A DNA stretch of 14,847 bases from Deltaproteobacteria bacterium. Its GTDB lineage: Bacteria; Desulfobacterota; Dissulfuribacteria; Dissulfuribacterales; UBA3076. Within the stretch, counting starts at the first letter, position 1. Each line of letters opens with the position of its first letter. The notes under the pieces are model-generated. The model saw nothing but the letters and a program-made list of their open reading frames with translations. It was not told the DNA's origin and did not search any database. The stretch lies in assembly GCA_021159445.1 (NCBI GenBank), contig JAGGRV010000155.1, positions 1 to 14,847 on the forward strand, given 5' to 3'. This document shows positions 6,688-14,586 of this stretch, piece after piece. The position numbers and the translations under genes were made by a program.

Positions 6688-7487
6688 TATCCTTCTCCTC
6701 TCAAAAGATCGATGGCCTCGTCAACCGACGCATTTTGATGAATAATCAAGTCAAAGGCCTGCACTATCTTCGTAGGATCCTTGTGCTGGAAGACATTTCT
6801 CCCGATAGAAACCCCTGCCCCGCCTACATCAACAGCGTCTTTTACCATGGTCAAAACGTCTCTGTCCGAGTCCATTTTCGGACCGCCCGCGATCACGACA
6901 GGGACCGGGCACCCTTCCACAACTTCTCTGAAGGTATCCGGATCGCCTGTATAATTAACCTTTACAATATCAGCGCCCAGTTCAGCGCCCAGCCGCGCTG
7001 CATGTTTCACTACAGCAACGTCATGTTCGTTTTTGATCTTCTCTCCTCTCGGATAGACCATGGCAAGCAACGGCATCCCCCACTCCATGGCAGACTCGGA
7101 GATAGCGCCAAAATCCCGGAGCATTTCACGTTCCTTGTTGCTCCCTATATTGACATGAATGGATACTCCATCAGCCCCCAGTTTAATGGCCTCTTCCACG
7201 CTGCACACCAGACTCTTCCTGTTTGGTCTTTTTGTAAGCGATGTGCTTGCAGAGAGATGTATGATCATCCCGACATCTTTTCCTCCTCCACGATGTCCTG
7301 CCCGCACGATACCCTTGTGGATCAGGATAGCATTAGCGCCGCCTGTCGCCACTTTGTCAATCGTGGTCTTCATATCAATCACACCTTCTATAGGCCCTAC
7401 GCTTACGCCGTGATCCATAGGGACGACTATTGTTCTTCCGGTATTCCGGTTGATAATTCTTTCCATTCTAATCTGTTTGCCTATCAT
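6687..7487 (-). CDS. aroA': 2-amino-3,7-dideoxy-D-threo-hept-6-ulosonate (ADH) synthase
   Basis: This class I aldolase-type transaldolase joins L-aspartate-4-semialdehyde with 6-deoxy-5-ketofructose-1-phosphate to make ADH (EC 2.2.1.10), the substrate of the next gene's enzyme. It has 266 residues, full length for the DhnA/FbaB-like family. PMDHG gives D25-H26, YPRG gives Y145, and DIVKVNYTGD gives the Schiff-base lysine K176. These positions keep a constant offset of 8 from the catalytic D33, Y153 and K184 I recall for the Methanocaldococcus enzyme. The phosphate site is GGPK (201-204) and GVSIGRNVFQ (225-234). A strong GAGGGGGAGAGGG ribosome-binding site precedes the ATG. The FG-GAP-type gene lies 66 bp upstream on the same strand and may share its transcript. 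Confidence 0.95.
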   Translation of the reverse strand: MIGKQIRMERIINRNTGRTIVVPMDHGVSVGPIEGVIDMKTTIDKVATGGANAILIHKGIVRAGHRGGGKDVGMIIHLSASTSLTKRPNRKSLVCSVEEAIKLGADGVSIHVNIGSNKEREMLRDFGAISESAMEWGMPLLAMVYPRGEKIKNEHDVAVVKHAARLGAELGADIVKVNYTGDPDTFREVVEGCPVPVVIAGGPKMDSDRDVLTMVKDAVDVGGAGVSIGRNVFQHKDPTKIVQAFDLIIHQNASVDEAIDLLRGEG

Positions 7488-7553
7488 GCCCTCTCCCCCT
7501 CAATATACTTTATTCTTTGAGACAATTTCAAAACATTCCCTTAAGGCTTTCAC

Positions 7554-9248
7554 CTACTCAGATATGTGATGACTTACGCCAAATTGGCCAAGCGAATATA
7601 AAAAGCTCTCACCTTTTCCATCAGGCTTTTGAGCTGGCCGGGCAATTCCTGTTATCAATTGATTTTGTATCACTACAAGACCGCATATGCTTGCCTCAAC
7701 GGGCTGCATCATTGATTTAAGGATGTATTTCCCGTCTTCCCACCCGAGAAGCATAAGCCAGTCCCCTGCCAGCGTGCTTTCCTCGTCGGGCACTCCGGGA
7801 AACAACAGTTCCGGCAGACCGTTTCCATCCACGTCAGCAGAAATAAACCATTTTGGAAACCCACCTTCCGGTAACTGTGGGGAAACCCGATTTGAGGAAG
7901 ACCAAAGCAATTGCTCCATCTCATAGACGCAAAGTTTGCCATCATAGTCAATTATACAAATTTCCGGCAGGCCATTTCCATTCAGGTCTGACCAGTTTGA
8001 CCTGATCACAGAAAAATTCTTTGGGCTTGCTATGCGGTGCATGTACTTAAGGCCCTCATGACCGGGTTCCACAAGATAGACCTTTGGCCCAAACATAACA
8101 TCAACATCGAAACTCTGCCCCAAGAGTGACTCCTTTAAACCGTCTCCGTCCCTATCTACAAAGGCAAGCCACAAATTAATATCATTCTCTATCAGGTTAA
8201 TCGTAACATCCTGATAACTTAGCAACATTGAGCGCATTCCTGCTCCATCCAGCAGGGCATTTAACACTATCCATCCATGAGTTTTTGCTGCGGAAAAACC
8301 AACCAGACGTCCAGGCCCGCAGAACCGGTAAGAGGCAGACTCTCCAGGGCTTCCATAATGGCCAACATATAGACCTGATGGCAAAAGATAAACTATCTCA
8401 GGCTCATTGTCTCCATTGAGGTCAAGGATATCAACCTGAATCGCGCTTTCCGGAAGACGTCCTACAAGACGCGCATTGCCCAAATCAAAGGACTTAAGGT
8501 ATGTCCTGAATTTTTGGTTCCCGGTGTCGTACCGATGTTCTACCTGATCTACTTCTTCAAAGATGTCCGTGCTGTACTTCTGTCTTCCAGCGCCTTTTGC
8601 TCTAAAAACAGGATACTCATGTAGGAGGGCCGAATTAGGGCCATAGACCTTCAACCCATCCTGCTCTAAAGCAAAGAGCAAAACAATACCCAATGTCTTC
8701 ATTGACTGAGGATCCAGCACATCGGAAGGGACATCAGAGGGATCCAACCAAATAAGATCCGGAAAGGCATGTTCTAAGTCCTGGCAAAACTCGTGGGCCG
8801 AGCTGAGATCTGATCTGGCTACAAAGGCCGCCGCCATGTCACTGTATCGCATTGCCGGTTGTCCGATACTCAGGGGTCCCTGGGCAGTTACTACTTCGCA
8901 TATAGACTTGCTATCTTCAGGTTGAGTTACTCGAATGGTGGCCAGCGGTTTCTTAATGTAACCGATTATCTCACGGTTATCAGGGTCGAGAACCGAGGAC
9001 CCTTTGCCATATACCTCAAAAAGATCCCCTGCATTGACACCATGGACCTTCCCCTTGTCCAGTATCAAAGAATATCCGGATACTCCAGCAACTATAGCGG
9101 ATAGCGGAGCGAAGTCTTTCAGTAGTTGATCGTAGGAACATATGGGAGATGACTTCGAATAACATGGAACAGCCTGTAAAAAGACACTACAAATTAAAAG
9201 CCCGACGATTATTGCAAATTGAATGGCTTCACCAATATGATTTGACAC
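7554..9248 (-). CDS. Secreted FG-GAP/VCBS-type beta-propeller protein with FlgT-like N-terminal domain
   Basis: This is a 564-residue exported protein of unknown function. Residues 7-31 form a signal peptide, and a cysteine at 29 could allow lipidation but does not sit in a convincing lipobox. Residues about 50-130 resemble the FlgT C-terminal type of domain (SLILDKGKVHGVNAGDLFEV, then IRVTQ and IGQPA). From about 250 on there are four calcium-loop-like motifs of FG-GAP/VCBS propeller blades: DLNGDNEPE (276-284), DRDGDGLKE (365-373), DLNGNGLPE (421-429) and DVDGNGLPE (472-480). It is probably periplasmic or surface-associated. The start is GTG with no good ribosome-binding site, but an in-frame stop lies closely upstream and no other usual start codon precedes the signal peptide. 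The dsrC terminator lies just upstream, and no separate promoter is evident. Confidence 0.8.
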   Translation of the reverse strand: MSNHIGEAIQFAIIVGLLICSVFLQAVPCYSKSSPICSYDQLLKDFAPLSAIVAGVSGYSLILDKGKVHGVNAGDLFEVYGKGSSVLDPDNREIIGYIKKPLATIRVTQPEDSKSICEVVTAQGPLSIGQPAMRYSDMAAAFVARSDLSSAHEFCQDLEHAFPDLIWLDPSDVPSDVLDPQSMKTLGIVLLFALEQDGLKVYGPNSALLHEYPVFRAKGAGRQKYSTDIFEEVDQVEHRYDTGNQKFRTYLKSFDLGNARLVGRLPESAIQVDILDLNGDNEPEIVYLLPSGLYVGHYGSPGESASYRFCGPGRLVGFSAAKTHGWIVLNALLDGAGMRSMLLSYQDVTINLIENDINLWLAFVDRDGDGLKESLLGQSFDVDVMFGPKVYLVEPGHEGLKYMHRIASPKNFSVIRSNWSDLNGNGLPEICIIDYDGKLCVYEMEQLLWSSSNRVSPQLPEGGFPKWFISADVDGNGLPELLFPGVPDEESTLAGDWLMLLGWEDGKYILKSMMQPVEASICGLVVIQNQLITGIARPAQKPDGKGESFLYSLGQFGVSHHISE

Positions 9249-9271
9249 AGCAGAATTCCGGAAAACTCAAT

Positions 9272-9303
9272 AAAAAAAAGCCCTCACCTTTAAGTAAGGG
9301 CTT
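9272..9303 (-). terminator. Rho-independent terminator of dsrC
   Basis: On the - strand, AAGCCCT (9303-9297) pairs with AGGGCTT (9284-9278), with two further pairs possible in the loop, and is followed directly by a T-run through 9272. It lies 43 bp after the dsrC stop codon and before the start of the FG-GAP-type gene. Confidence 0.85.
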
Positions 9304-9345
9304 ATCAGTCAGTCTAGCTCGCCTTACGACGAAAGGATTAAAGTC

Positions 9346-9666
9346 CTAGACACAACCAGTCGGCTTCGGAAGGCCAGCCATCTTACAGGCTCCCTTACCA
9401 GGGCCGGACGGGAAAAGTTCATAGACTTTCTTTAAGGGAAAACCGGTTGCCTTCGAGAGGATACGTACCATGGGTGCAATACCGTTCTTCTTGAAGTACT
9501 CCTGGAGCACATTTACAAGCGCCCAGTGTTCTTCAGTTATTTCCTCAATACCCTCTGTCGATTTCACATAGTCCATCCAGTTACGGTTCCATGCTTCGAT
9601 TCCACCCAGAAGAAAACCGTCCTCGTCAATTTCGAATGTCTCCCCTCCAAATTCAAGTTCTGCCAT
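9346..9666 (-). CDS. dsrC: DsrC, sulfur-carrier protein of dissimilatory sulfite reduction
   Basis: DsrC is the small cytoplasmic co-substrate of dissimilatory sulfite reductase DsrAB. Its C-terminal arm receives sulfur as a trisulfide between two cysteines, which is then reduced by the membrane DsrMKJOP complex. The protein is 106 residues with the DsrC/TusE fold (DEDGFL, WNRNW, EEHW). The C-terminal arm is intact: C94 within GKGACKMAG and the penultimate C105 within PTGCV, ten residues apart. TusE homologs keep only the last cysteine and lack the inserted segment seen here around STEGIEEIT, so this is a true DsrC. It implies a sulfite-reducing or sulfur-disproportionating lifestyle, although dsrAB is not in the window. 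AAGGAGG precedes the ATG at good spacing, and the gene has its own promoter and terminator. Confidence 0.96.
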   Translation of the reverse strand: MAELEFGGETFEIDEDGFLLGGIEAWNRNWMDYVKSTEGIEEITEEHWALVNVLQEYFKKNGIAPMVRILSKATGFPLKKVYELFPSGPGKGACKMAGLPKPTGCV

Positions 9667-9738
9667 ATCGTCCTCCTTAAAGAATTAGTTTGCATGATTA
9701 CAAGCAGCAAGACATCTCCATGCTTAAAATTTAGTGAA

Positions 9739-9767
9739 TGCATACTATAACATAAATTTTTTGTCAA
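9739..9767 (-). promoter_or_regulatory. Sigma70-type promoter of dsrC
   Basis: A perfect -35 TTGACA (9767-9762) is followed after 17 bp by TATGCA (9744-9739), with an overlapping alternative TATAGT (9749-9744) at shorter spacing. The dsrC start is about 75 bp downstream. The perfect -35 suits a highly expressed gene. Confidence 0.6.
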
Positions 9768-9875
9768 GAAAACCAGACTCCTCTACCGAAAAACTTTTAT
9801 ACTATATTTTCCCCTGATTAGAGATAGTTATGCCCAAAAATATGCCTGAGCGTCTCCCAGATATAAATAAATCCT

Positions 9876-9949
9876 GTAACCGTTCACGGGTTCAGGGTTC
9901 AGGGTTTACCGAAAACCTGAGCGGTTATTTCGTGAGTTTTGAACGGTTC
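9876..9949. repeat. Palindromic repeat with GGTTCAG heptamers
   Basis: AACCGTTCA (9878-9886) recurs inverted as TGAACGGTT (9940-9948). Inside is a short tandem of GGTTCAG units (about 9889-9905), plus a hairpin of TCAGGGTTT against AAAACCTGA (one mismatch, loop ACCG, 9899-9920). It begins a few bases beyond the stop of the YcaO-TPR gene. It looks like a REP-type dispersed element and may act as a transcript 3' end. Bases 9768-9875 hold nothing further that I can support. Confidence 0.6.
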
Positions 9950-9956
9950 ATTAATC

Positions 9957-11687
9957 CTAAGAGACAAGCTGCAGTTCCTGCATCTTATTTTTGGCCCAAC
10001 TGAGGTCCGGATCTAACTCAAGTGCCATCTCATACCACCTGATTGCCGCATCCTTTATGTCCAATTTTTGGAGGTTGCTGGCTATATTGGCATAATCAAT
10101 TGCAGATCCAGGATCGATGGATATTGCCTGCTCAAAGGCCTCTATGGCCTTGACGTGTTCTCCTGCACGATAAAAGCAGTATCCCAGGAGATTATGAATT
10201 TCCTTGAGTTTCGGATTCGAGTCCCTGGCACGCTCAAGCTCCTCTATTGCCTTGGTGAAATCCTCCAATTCCTTATAGCACAGCCCACGGTGGCAATAGA
10301 TGCTTGCCACTTCCTCAGGGGCAGGATTGAGCATAAATGCCCTGCTGTACCATTTAAGCGCCTCTGCATAATCCCCAAGCTGTTCATGTGCATGTCCGGT
10401 ATAAAAGGCTGTATCGTACCGTTCTGAGTACAGATCGTCTATGGCAGTCAGGATAGAGAGTGCCTTCTGTGGATGTTCTATCGAGTCAACCAGACGGGCA
10501 CAATGGAATGCTACATCAAGATTTCTGGTACGGTCCCTGAAGTGATTTCCAGGGATCACTGCATATACTACAGGAACATCCAACTCAGGGTGTGTGATAT
10601 CTACCAGATATGCCTTTAAGCCGATATCTGCCAGGGCCTTGCACAGTCCTTCAACCTCGAGTCTGAAATTTTCTGAGCTACAATTCGGCATCGATTCTAC
10701 AGAGACTTGAACAGCTTTATCAAGCACATATGAGGCCTCATCCAGGCTCGAAAATTTAGGAAGTCCGCTCTCTACATACTCACCCTCTCTATCGAAGTCT
10801 CCAGCCAGTTGTGCCACCTCTGTAAGTGCCCTTATTACCGCCCGCTGAGGATCAGGAGCTGTCCCGGCAGTGTATACTATCTCGCTACTGGATGGAAAAG
10901 TCGATGGATCCCAGGCAATGGCTCCGACTGTCGGGATACCGAGATCAAGAGAAAAGTCTTTCAGCACCAGCTCTATATTCAGGCACTGGAATTTTGTCAA
11001 AAGTTCTCTGGCAACAGGATCTTTGATGGTATTAAGTTCTATTGCCGGAGTAGATAGCTTTTCATGGGTAATGATGGAACAGACATGACGTTCAACTACC
11101 TCTGAAAGGGCCTGGACGGCTGCTTCTTCAAATGAATTCCCGGAAGCTGAGCCATTATACTCGTTTAAAGGCCAAAACCACGAGAAAGGGAGCCAGAACT
11201 CTCCTCCGCCTGTGGGGCAAAAAGCCTTTACCCAATCAAAAGTCAGGGTCTCAATCAACCTGCCGGCCTTTGAGATAGCCTCTTCACCATGGTATTTGAG
11301 GTGCAGTGCCTTAAGCATGTCTTCCAGAGGTACTGTGTCGGCCTCAAGGTCCATGCGCCTGCAAGTCCGGTGTTCCCTTTCTTTCACGAAGTTAAAAAGG
11401 CTGAAGCGTTCTACCAGCTCCATCACAGCGCTTGCCTCTGCCTGAGCGGGAGTAGCGCCCTTACCCATCTGCCTGGGCGTACCGGTCAGACGGCTGACAG
11501 ATGGGCTATACCTGCTCACATATACCGGTATTCCGAGCCTGCCTTTGTCTACGCGTTCGGTATCCTGAAAAATAGGCACTCCCAGGCTGTTAAACCGGTT
11601 CCGGACCCATTTCAGGGTCTCATCCGCCGGCCTTGCTTTATCAAGAGCAGCGCCTGATTCTTTAAAACTGTCTTTTAAAAATCCCAT
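9957..11687 (-). CDS. YcaO-domain protein fused to C-terminal TPR repeats
   Basis: This is a 576-residue cytoplasmic protein. The YcaO part covers about residues 40-400. Its ATP-binding helices are visible: GKGATPAQAEASAVMELVER (75-94), SFEEAAVQALSEVVER (185-200) with the usual ExxxQ and ExxER spacing, and RALTEVAQ (286-293). YcaO enzymes phosphorylate a peptide backbone amide to make azolines or thioamides, or (E. coli YcaO) assist RimO methylthiolation of ribosomal protein S12. The C-terminus lacks a proline-rich tail and instead carries about four tetratricopeptide repeats (425-455, 464-494, 497-527, 530-560), each with the A-x-x-x-Y/F ... P pattern, a likely partner-binding arm. AGGAG lies closely before the ATG. 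The DUF5335/DUF2934-type gene ends 24 bp upstream, so they form an operon; dsrC lies next downstream under its own promoter. The substrate is unknown. Confidence 0.88.
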   Translation of the reverse strand: MGFLKDSFKESGAALDKARPADETLKWVRNRFNSLGVPIFQDTERVDKGRLGIPVYVSRYSPSVSRLTGTPRQMGKGATPAQAEASAVMELVERFSLFNFVKEREHRTCRRMDLEADTVPLEDMLKALHLKYHGEEAISKAGRLIETLTFDWVKAFCPTGGGEFWLPFSWFWPLNEYNGSASGNSFEEAAVQALSEVVERHVCSIITHEKLSTPAIELNTIKDPVARELLTKFQCLNIELVLKDFSLDLGIPTVGAIAWDPSTFPSSSEIVYTAGTAPDPQRAVIRALTEVAQLAGDFDREGEYVESGLPKFSSLDEASYVLDKAVQVSVESMPNCSSENFRLEVEGLCKALADIGLKAYLVDITHPELDVPVVYAVIPGNHFRDRTRNLDVAFHCARLVDSIEHPQKALSILTAIDDLYSERYDTAFYTGHAHEQLGDYAEALKWYSRAFMLNPAPEEVASIYCHRGLCYKELEDFTKAIEELERARDSNPKLKEIHNLLGYCFYRAGEHVKAIEAFEQAISIDPGSAIDYANIASNLQKLDIKDAAIRWYEMALELDPDLSWAKNKMQELQLVS

Positions 11688-11711
11688 AGTCTCCTGGCTT
11701 CTGAACAGAGA

Positions 11712-12203
11712 TTACTCCACAAAAGGTGTAATAGTCTCTTTTATGAGCCTCTCAGCATCATACCAGTCTTTCTGGTCCTCGCCATGAACTTTTCCTCCTC
11801 TTATCTCAAAGAGGCTATAAGCCACGTTGGCTATCCACTGACATCTTACATTTTCCGGCATCTCATTTTCAAACATTACATAGGCCATTCTTGTCCTGGG
11901 AGGTCCCTGGATCTGCACTCCCATTACCGGATTAGAGGCCTCTTCGTCAGTGATAAGATAAAGGGCCCTGGGTACTTCGACACTATGGCTCAAGTGGGCC
12001 AGATTTTCAGTATCCATACCTCCCAAATAGATATCTACTTTTCGCTCCTCTGTGTCATAGGCCAGGCCAACCAGAGGCAGACCGGGTTCTCCAACTACTA
12101 CGTCTTCTCCCAGGGTCAGAATGGCCCTTCTGAACTGATTTTGACGATTAAAATCTTTAACAAAACTCGGCCATTCATTCTTCAAAATCCGCATTTTTTT
12201 CAT
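11712..12203 (-). CDS. DUF5335-like/DUF2934-like hypothetical protein
   Basis: This is a 163-residue soluble protein of unknown function. Residues 6-110 match the DUF5335 pattern as I know it: EWPSFVKDFNRQN near the start, LPLVGLAYD (42-50), VDIYLGG (56-62), a histidine segment HLSHSVEVPRALYL (70-83) and GVQIQGPPRTRMAYV (95-109). Residues about 122-154 (QWIANVAYSLFEIRG through DWYDAERLI) resemble DUF2934, a short helical domain with an A-Y-x-x-x-E-x-R-G motif and a W-x-x-A-E-R ending. Both are inferred by eye. GGAGG lies 7 nt before the ATG. It is the first gene of a likely two-gene transcript with YcaO-TPR (24-bp gap), suggesting a supporting role for that enzyme. Confidence 0.75.
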   Translation of the reverse strand: MKKMRILKNEWPSFVKDFNRQNQFRRAILTLGEDVVVGEPGLPLVGLAYDTEERKVDIYLGGMDTENLAHLSHSVEVPRALYLITDEEASNPVMGVQIQGPPRTRMAYVMFENEMPENVRCQWIANVAYSLFEIRGGKVHGEDQKDWYDAERLIKETITPFVE

Positions 12204-12257
12204 ATCCTTGCCTCCACAAATAGTTTAATAAGTGAATAAAGATATTTATAAATTTTC

Positions 12258-12285
12258 ATACTATTTAGGCCTCTTGTCAAATCAA
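12258..12285 (-). promoter_or_regulatory. Probable promoter of the DUF5335/YcaO-TPR operon
   Basis: On the - strand TTGATT (12285-12280) and TAGTAT (12263-12258) are separated by 16 bp, and an overlapping TTGACA (12280-12275) is an alternative -35. The same TAGTATG core occurs in the dsrC promoter region. The first ATG is about 55 bp downstream. Confidence 0.4.
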
Positions 12286-12328
12286 AAATGCAAAGGTGCA
12301 AAAAAGATATACTATTCATCATACTACA

Positions 12329-14365
12329 CTAAGAAACAGGATCATAATGGGAAAATACCATGGTGAAGGTACCTCTGCCCTGGGATATGGACCGGAGTTT
12401 TGTAGAATAGCCAAACATTCTGGAAAGCGGAGCAATTGCCTTAATAACCTGGATTGGTCCCCTCGGCTCAATTTGTTCCACTCTGCCATGACGACTGTTT
12501 AAATCCCCGATTACATCACCCATAAATGATTCCGGTACCAACACTTCCAAACCCATAATGGGTTCAAGGAGCACCGGATCGGCCTGTTCACACGCCCGTT
12601 GCAGTCCTATAGAAGCAGCGGCCCTGAAAGACACATCAGTAGAGAGACCTTCTTCAAAAACAGCATTTTTTAATACTACCTCAATGTCTATCATGGGAAA
12701 ACCCTTTAAAACACCGCTTTCGAGTCTCTGCTCTAATGTTTCCAAAATAAGGGCTTCGTAACCCTCGGGCAGGCATTCAGGCTCAAGCTTACTGATCACA
12801 CGATTGGTATCCCCCCTTTTTCTGGGAAAGACCTGGATGACTACGGTAGCTGTCTGACGTCCGCCGCCTATCTCCCTGTCAAATCGCTCTTCTATCGTAA
12901 CGGACTTCTGAATAGTCTCCCGATAGACCACTTGAGGCTTACCCACTGTTACAAAGGCATTAAACTCTCTAAGCAGCCTGTGGACCAGGATTTCCAGATG
13001 CAGCTCTCCCATGCCGGAGATAATTGTCTGGCCGGTTTCTTCATCAAATTTGACCTTGAAGGTAGGATCTTCCTCGGACAACTTATTGAGAGCCGAATCT
13101 ATTTTTTCTTGATGTCCTATAGTTTTGGGCTCTACAGCGACAGAGATCACAGGCTGGTAGGTCTCAATTGGCTCAAGGAGTATAGGGTGTTTCTGATCAC
13201 AGAGTGTGTCTCCTGTTGAAGTATGCTTAAGACCCATAACAGCCACTATGTTACCTGCTCCAGCTTCTTTGATCCTTTCTCTCTTGTTGGCATGCATCTG
13301 CAAGATCCTGGCGGCCTTTTCCTTAAGCCTTTTTCCAGGGTTCCATACCTCATCTCCCGCCCTTAGTTTTCCGGAATAGACACGCACATAGGTCATCTTG
13401 CGCCCCTGGTCCATCTGGACTTTAAAAGCAAGAGCGGCAAGCGGGGTATTGTCTTGGCTGAGACGTTTTTCAACAGTGTCTGTAACAGGATTTATGCCTT
13501 TTACCGGCGGCACATCCAGAGGACTCGGCAGATATCTGATTATGCCGTCCAGTAAAAGCTGTACTCCCTTGTTTTTAAGTGCAGAGCCGCAATAAACAGG
13601 AACACACTGGAGCCCAATGCACGCCCGCCTGATGGCCTCGTGTAATTCCTGGTCACTTATGGTCTCCTCATCCAGGTACTTTTCCATTATGGTGTCATCT
13701 ACGCCGGAAAGGGCCTCAAGCAGATTTTCCCTGGCCTCAGATACCTCTTGCCTATACTCTTCCGGTATGGGACTTTCTTTAAACTCGATTCCCTGAGTTG
13801 TTTCGTCCCATACAACCATTTTTCCCTTAATGAGATCTAATATACCTTGGAAAGAATCCTCAGAACCAACAGGCAGTGTCAAGATAAGTGGATAGACCCC
13901 CAACCGTTCTTTCATCTGTTCAACAGCACCAAGGAAGTCGGCTCCAAGCCGATCCATTTTATTGATAAAGGCGATTTTTGGGACTTTGTATTTGTCTGCC
14001 TGGTGCCACACGGTCTCTGACTGGGGTTCAACTCCTCCAACCGCGCAAAAAACCCCAACTGCACCGTCTAATACCCTCAAGGACCTCTCTACCTCTATTG
14101 TAAAATCAACATGGCCCGGAGTATCAATTATATGAATCTCTTTTCCCAGCCAGTAAGAGGTTGTAACCGCAGAGGTAATTGTAATTCCCCTCTCCTGTTC
14201 TTCAGGCATCCAATCCATGGTAGCCTGGCCGTCATGGACTTCGCCCATCTTATGGGTCTTGCCTGTATAAAATAGAATACGCTCAGTAAGAGTGGTCTTT
14301 CCCGCATCTATATGCGCAATTATTCCTATATTGCGGATTTGTTTTATTCGATTTTCACGGGTCAT
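12329..14365 (-). CDS. fusA: Elongation factor G, EF-G2-like paralog
   Basis: This is a 678-residue translational GTPase with all five G motifs: AHIDAGKTT (17-25), RGIT (59-62), DTPGH (81-85), NKMD (135-138) and GSAL (260-263). Domains II-V follow in order and the C-terminus is typical (MFGYSTKLRSISQGRGTF, then SHYDPVS). Domain IV departs from canonical EF-G. The usual SGGRGQYGH segment reads REIGGGRQTATV (497-508), and the tip loop with the SYHDVDSSE histidine is replaced by AVFEEGLSTDVS (568-579). Both changes resemble mitochondrial EF-G2 (GFM2) and bacterial 'spdEFG2' paralogs, which act in ribosome recycling, so a recycling or specialised role is plausible and another EF-G gene should exist. 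It is not in a str operon (no rpsL, rpsG or tuf beside it). No strong ribosome-binding site precedes the ATG. Confidence 0.9.
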   Translation of the reverse strand: MTRENRIKQIRNIGIIAHIDAGKTTLTERILFYTGKTHKMGEVHDGQATMDWMPEEQERGITITSAVTTSYWLGKEIHIIDTPGHVDFTIEVERSLRVLDGAVGVFCAVGGVEPQSETVWHQADKYKVPKIAFINKMDRLGADFLGAVEQMKERLGVYPLILTLPVGSEDSFQGILDLIKGKMVVWDETTQGIEFKESPIPEEYRQEVSEARENLLEALSGVDDTIMEKYLDEETISDQELHEAIRRACIGLQCVPVYCGSALKNKGVQLLLDGIIRYLPSPLDVPPVKGINPVTDTVEKRLSQDNTPLAALAFKVQMDQGRKMTYVRVYSGKLRAGDEVWNPGKRLKEKAARILQMHANKRERIKEAGAGNIVAVMGLKHTSTGDTLCDQKHPILLEPIETYQPVISVAVEPKTIGHQEKIDSALNKLSEEDPTFKVKFDEETGQTIISGMGELHLEILVHRLLREFNAFVTVGKPQVVYRETIQKSVTIEERFDREIGGGRQTATVVIQVFPRKRGDTNRVISKLEPECLPEGYEALILETLEQRLESGVLKGFPMIDIEVVLKNAVFEEGLSTDVSFRAAASIGLQRACEQADPVLLEPIMGLEVLVPESFMGDVIGDLNSRHGRVEQIEPRGPIQVIKAIAPLSRMFGYSTKLRSISQGRGTFTMVFSHYDPVS

Positions 14366-14586
14366 ATTCTGAATTGCTCAAATTCGTGTTTTCAATTTTT
14401 CGCGCTTTCGTGATAATCCTTTTTTGCTTCCCTTGGAATATACTCGTTGACAAAACGTATCGGCTCTATTTAACAAAAAGCCTTCAAATACACAATAACT
14501 TAAAAGCCGTGAGAATTAGTTGGAGGGAATCTACGGCATGGCACACAAATGATGCGCACGAACTCTCAATTTAATGCACCGGCAAT
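14366..14586. other. Intergenic region upstream of the EF-G gene
   Basis: No coding sequence is supported here. The A/T-rich stretch at about 14390-14420, with CGCGCTTTCGTGATAAT, resembles degenerate repeat-like text often seen between genes in Desulfobacterota. I could not identify a convincing promoter for the EF-G gene on the - strand. Confidence 0.35.

Noticed and set aside
5687..6745. 352-codon open frame on the + strand opposite aroB'
   Set aside because: It is the antisense of the well-supported DHQ synthase II gene, has low-complexity Ser/Phe-rich composition, and resembles no family.
6657..7520. 287-codon open frame on the + strand opposite aroA'
   Set aside because: Antisense to ADH synthase, which has all its catalytic motifs; no ribosome-binding site or recognisable domain.
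9346..9666. TusE (tRNA 2-thiolation) instead of DsrC
   Set aside because: Both arm cysteines (C94 and C105) and the inserted segment typical of DsrC are present, whereas TusE keeps only the last cysteine.
9889..9905. CRISPR-like or telomere-like tandem repeat
   Set aside because: Only two to three 7-base units inside a palindrome, with no spacers and no cas genes.
9830..10003. About 57-codon + strand frame beginning MPKNMPERL
   Set aside because: It runs through the GGTTCAG repeat and into the antisense of the YcaO-TPR gene, and has no ribosome-binding site; it is a by-product of the repeat.
12281..12310. Terminator of the EF-G gene (TGCA hairpin with T-runs)
   Set aside because: The stem is only four bases and overlaps the proposed promoter of the next operon; too weak to call.
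14374..14574. 66-codon + strand frame upstream of EF-G
   Set aside because: No ribosome-binding site; its hydrophobic start derives from AT-rich repeat-like DNA.
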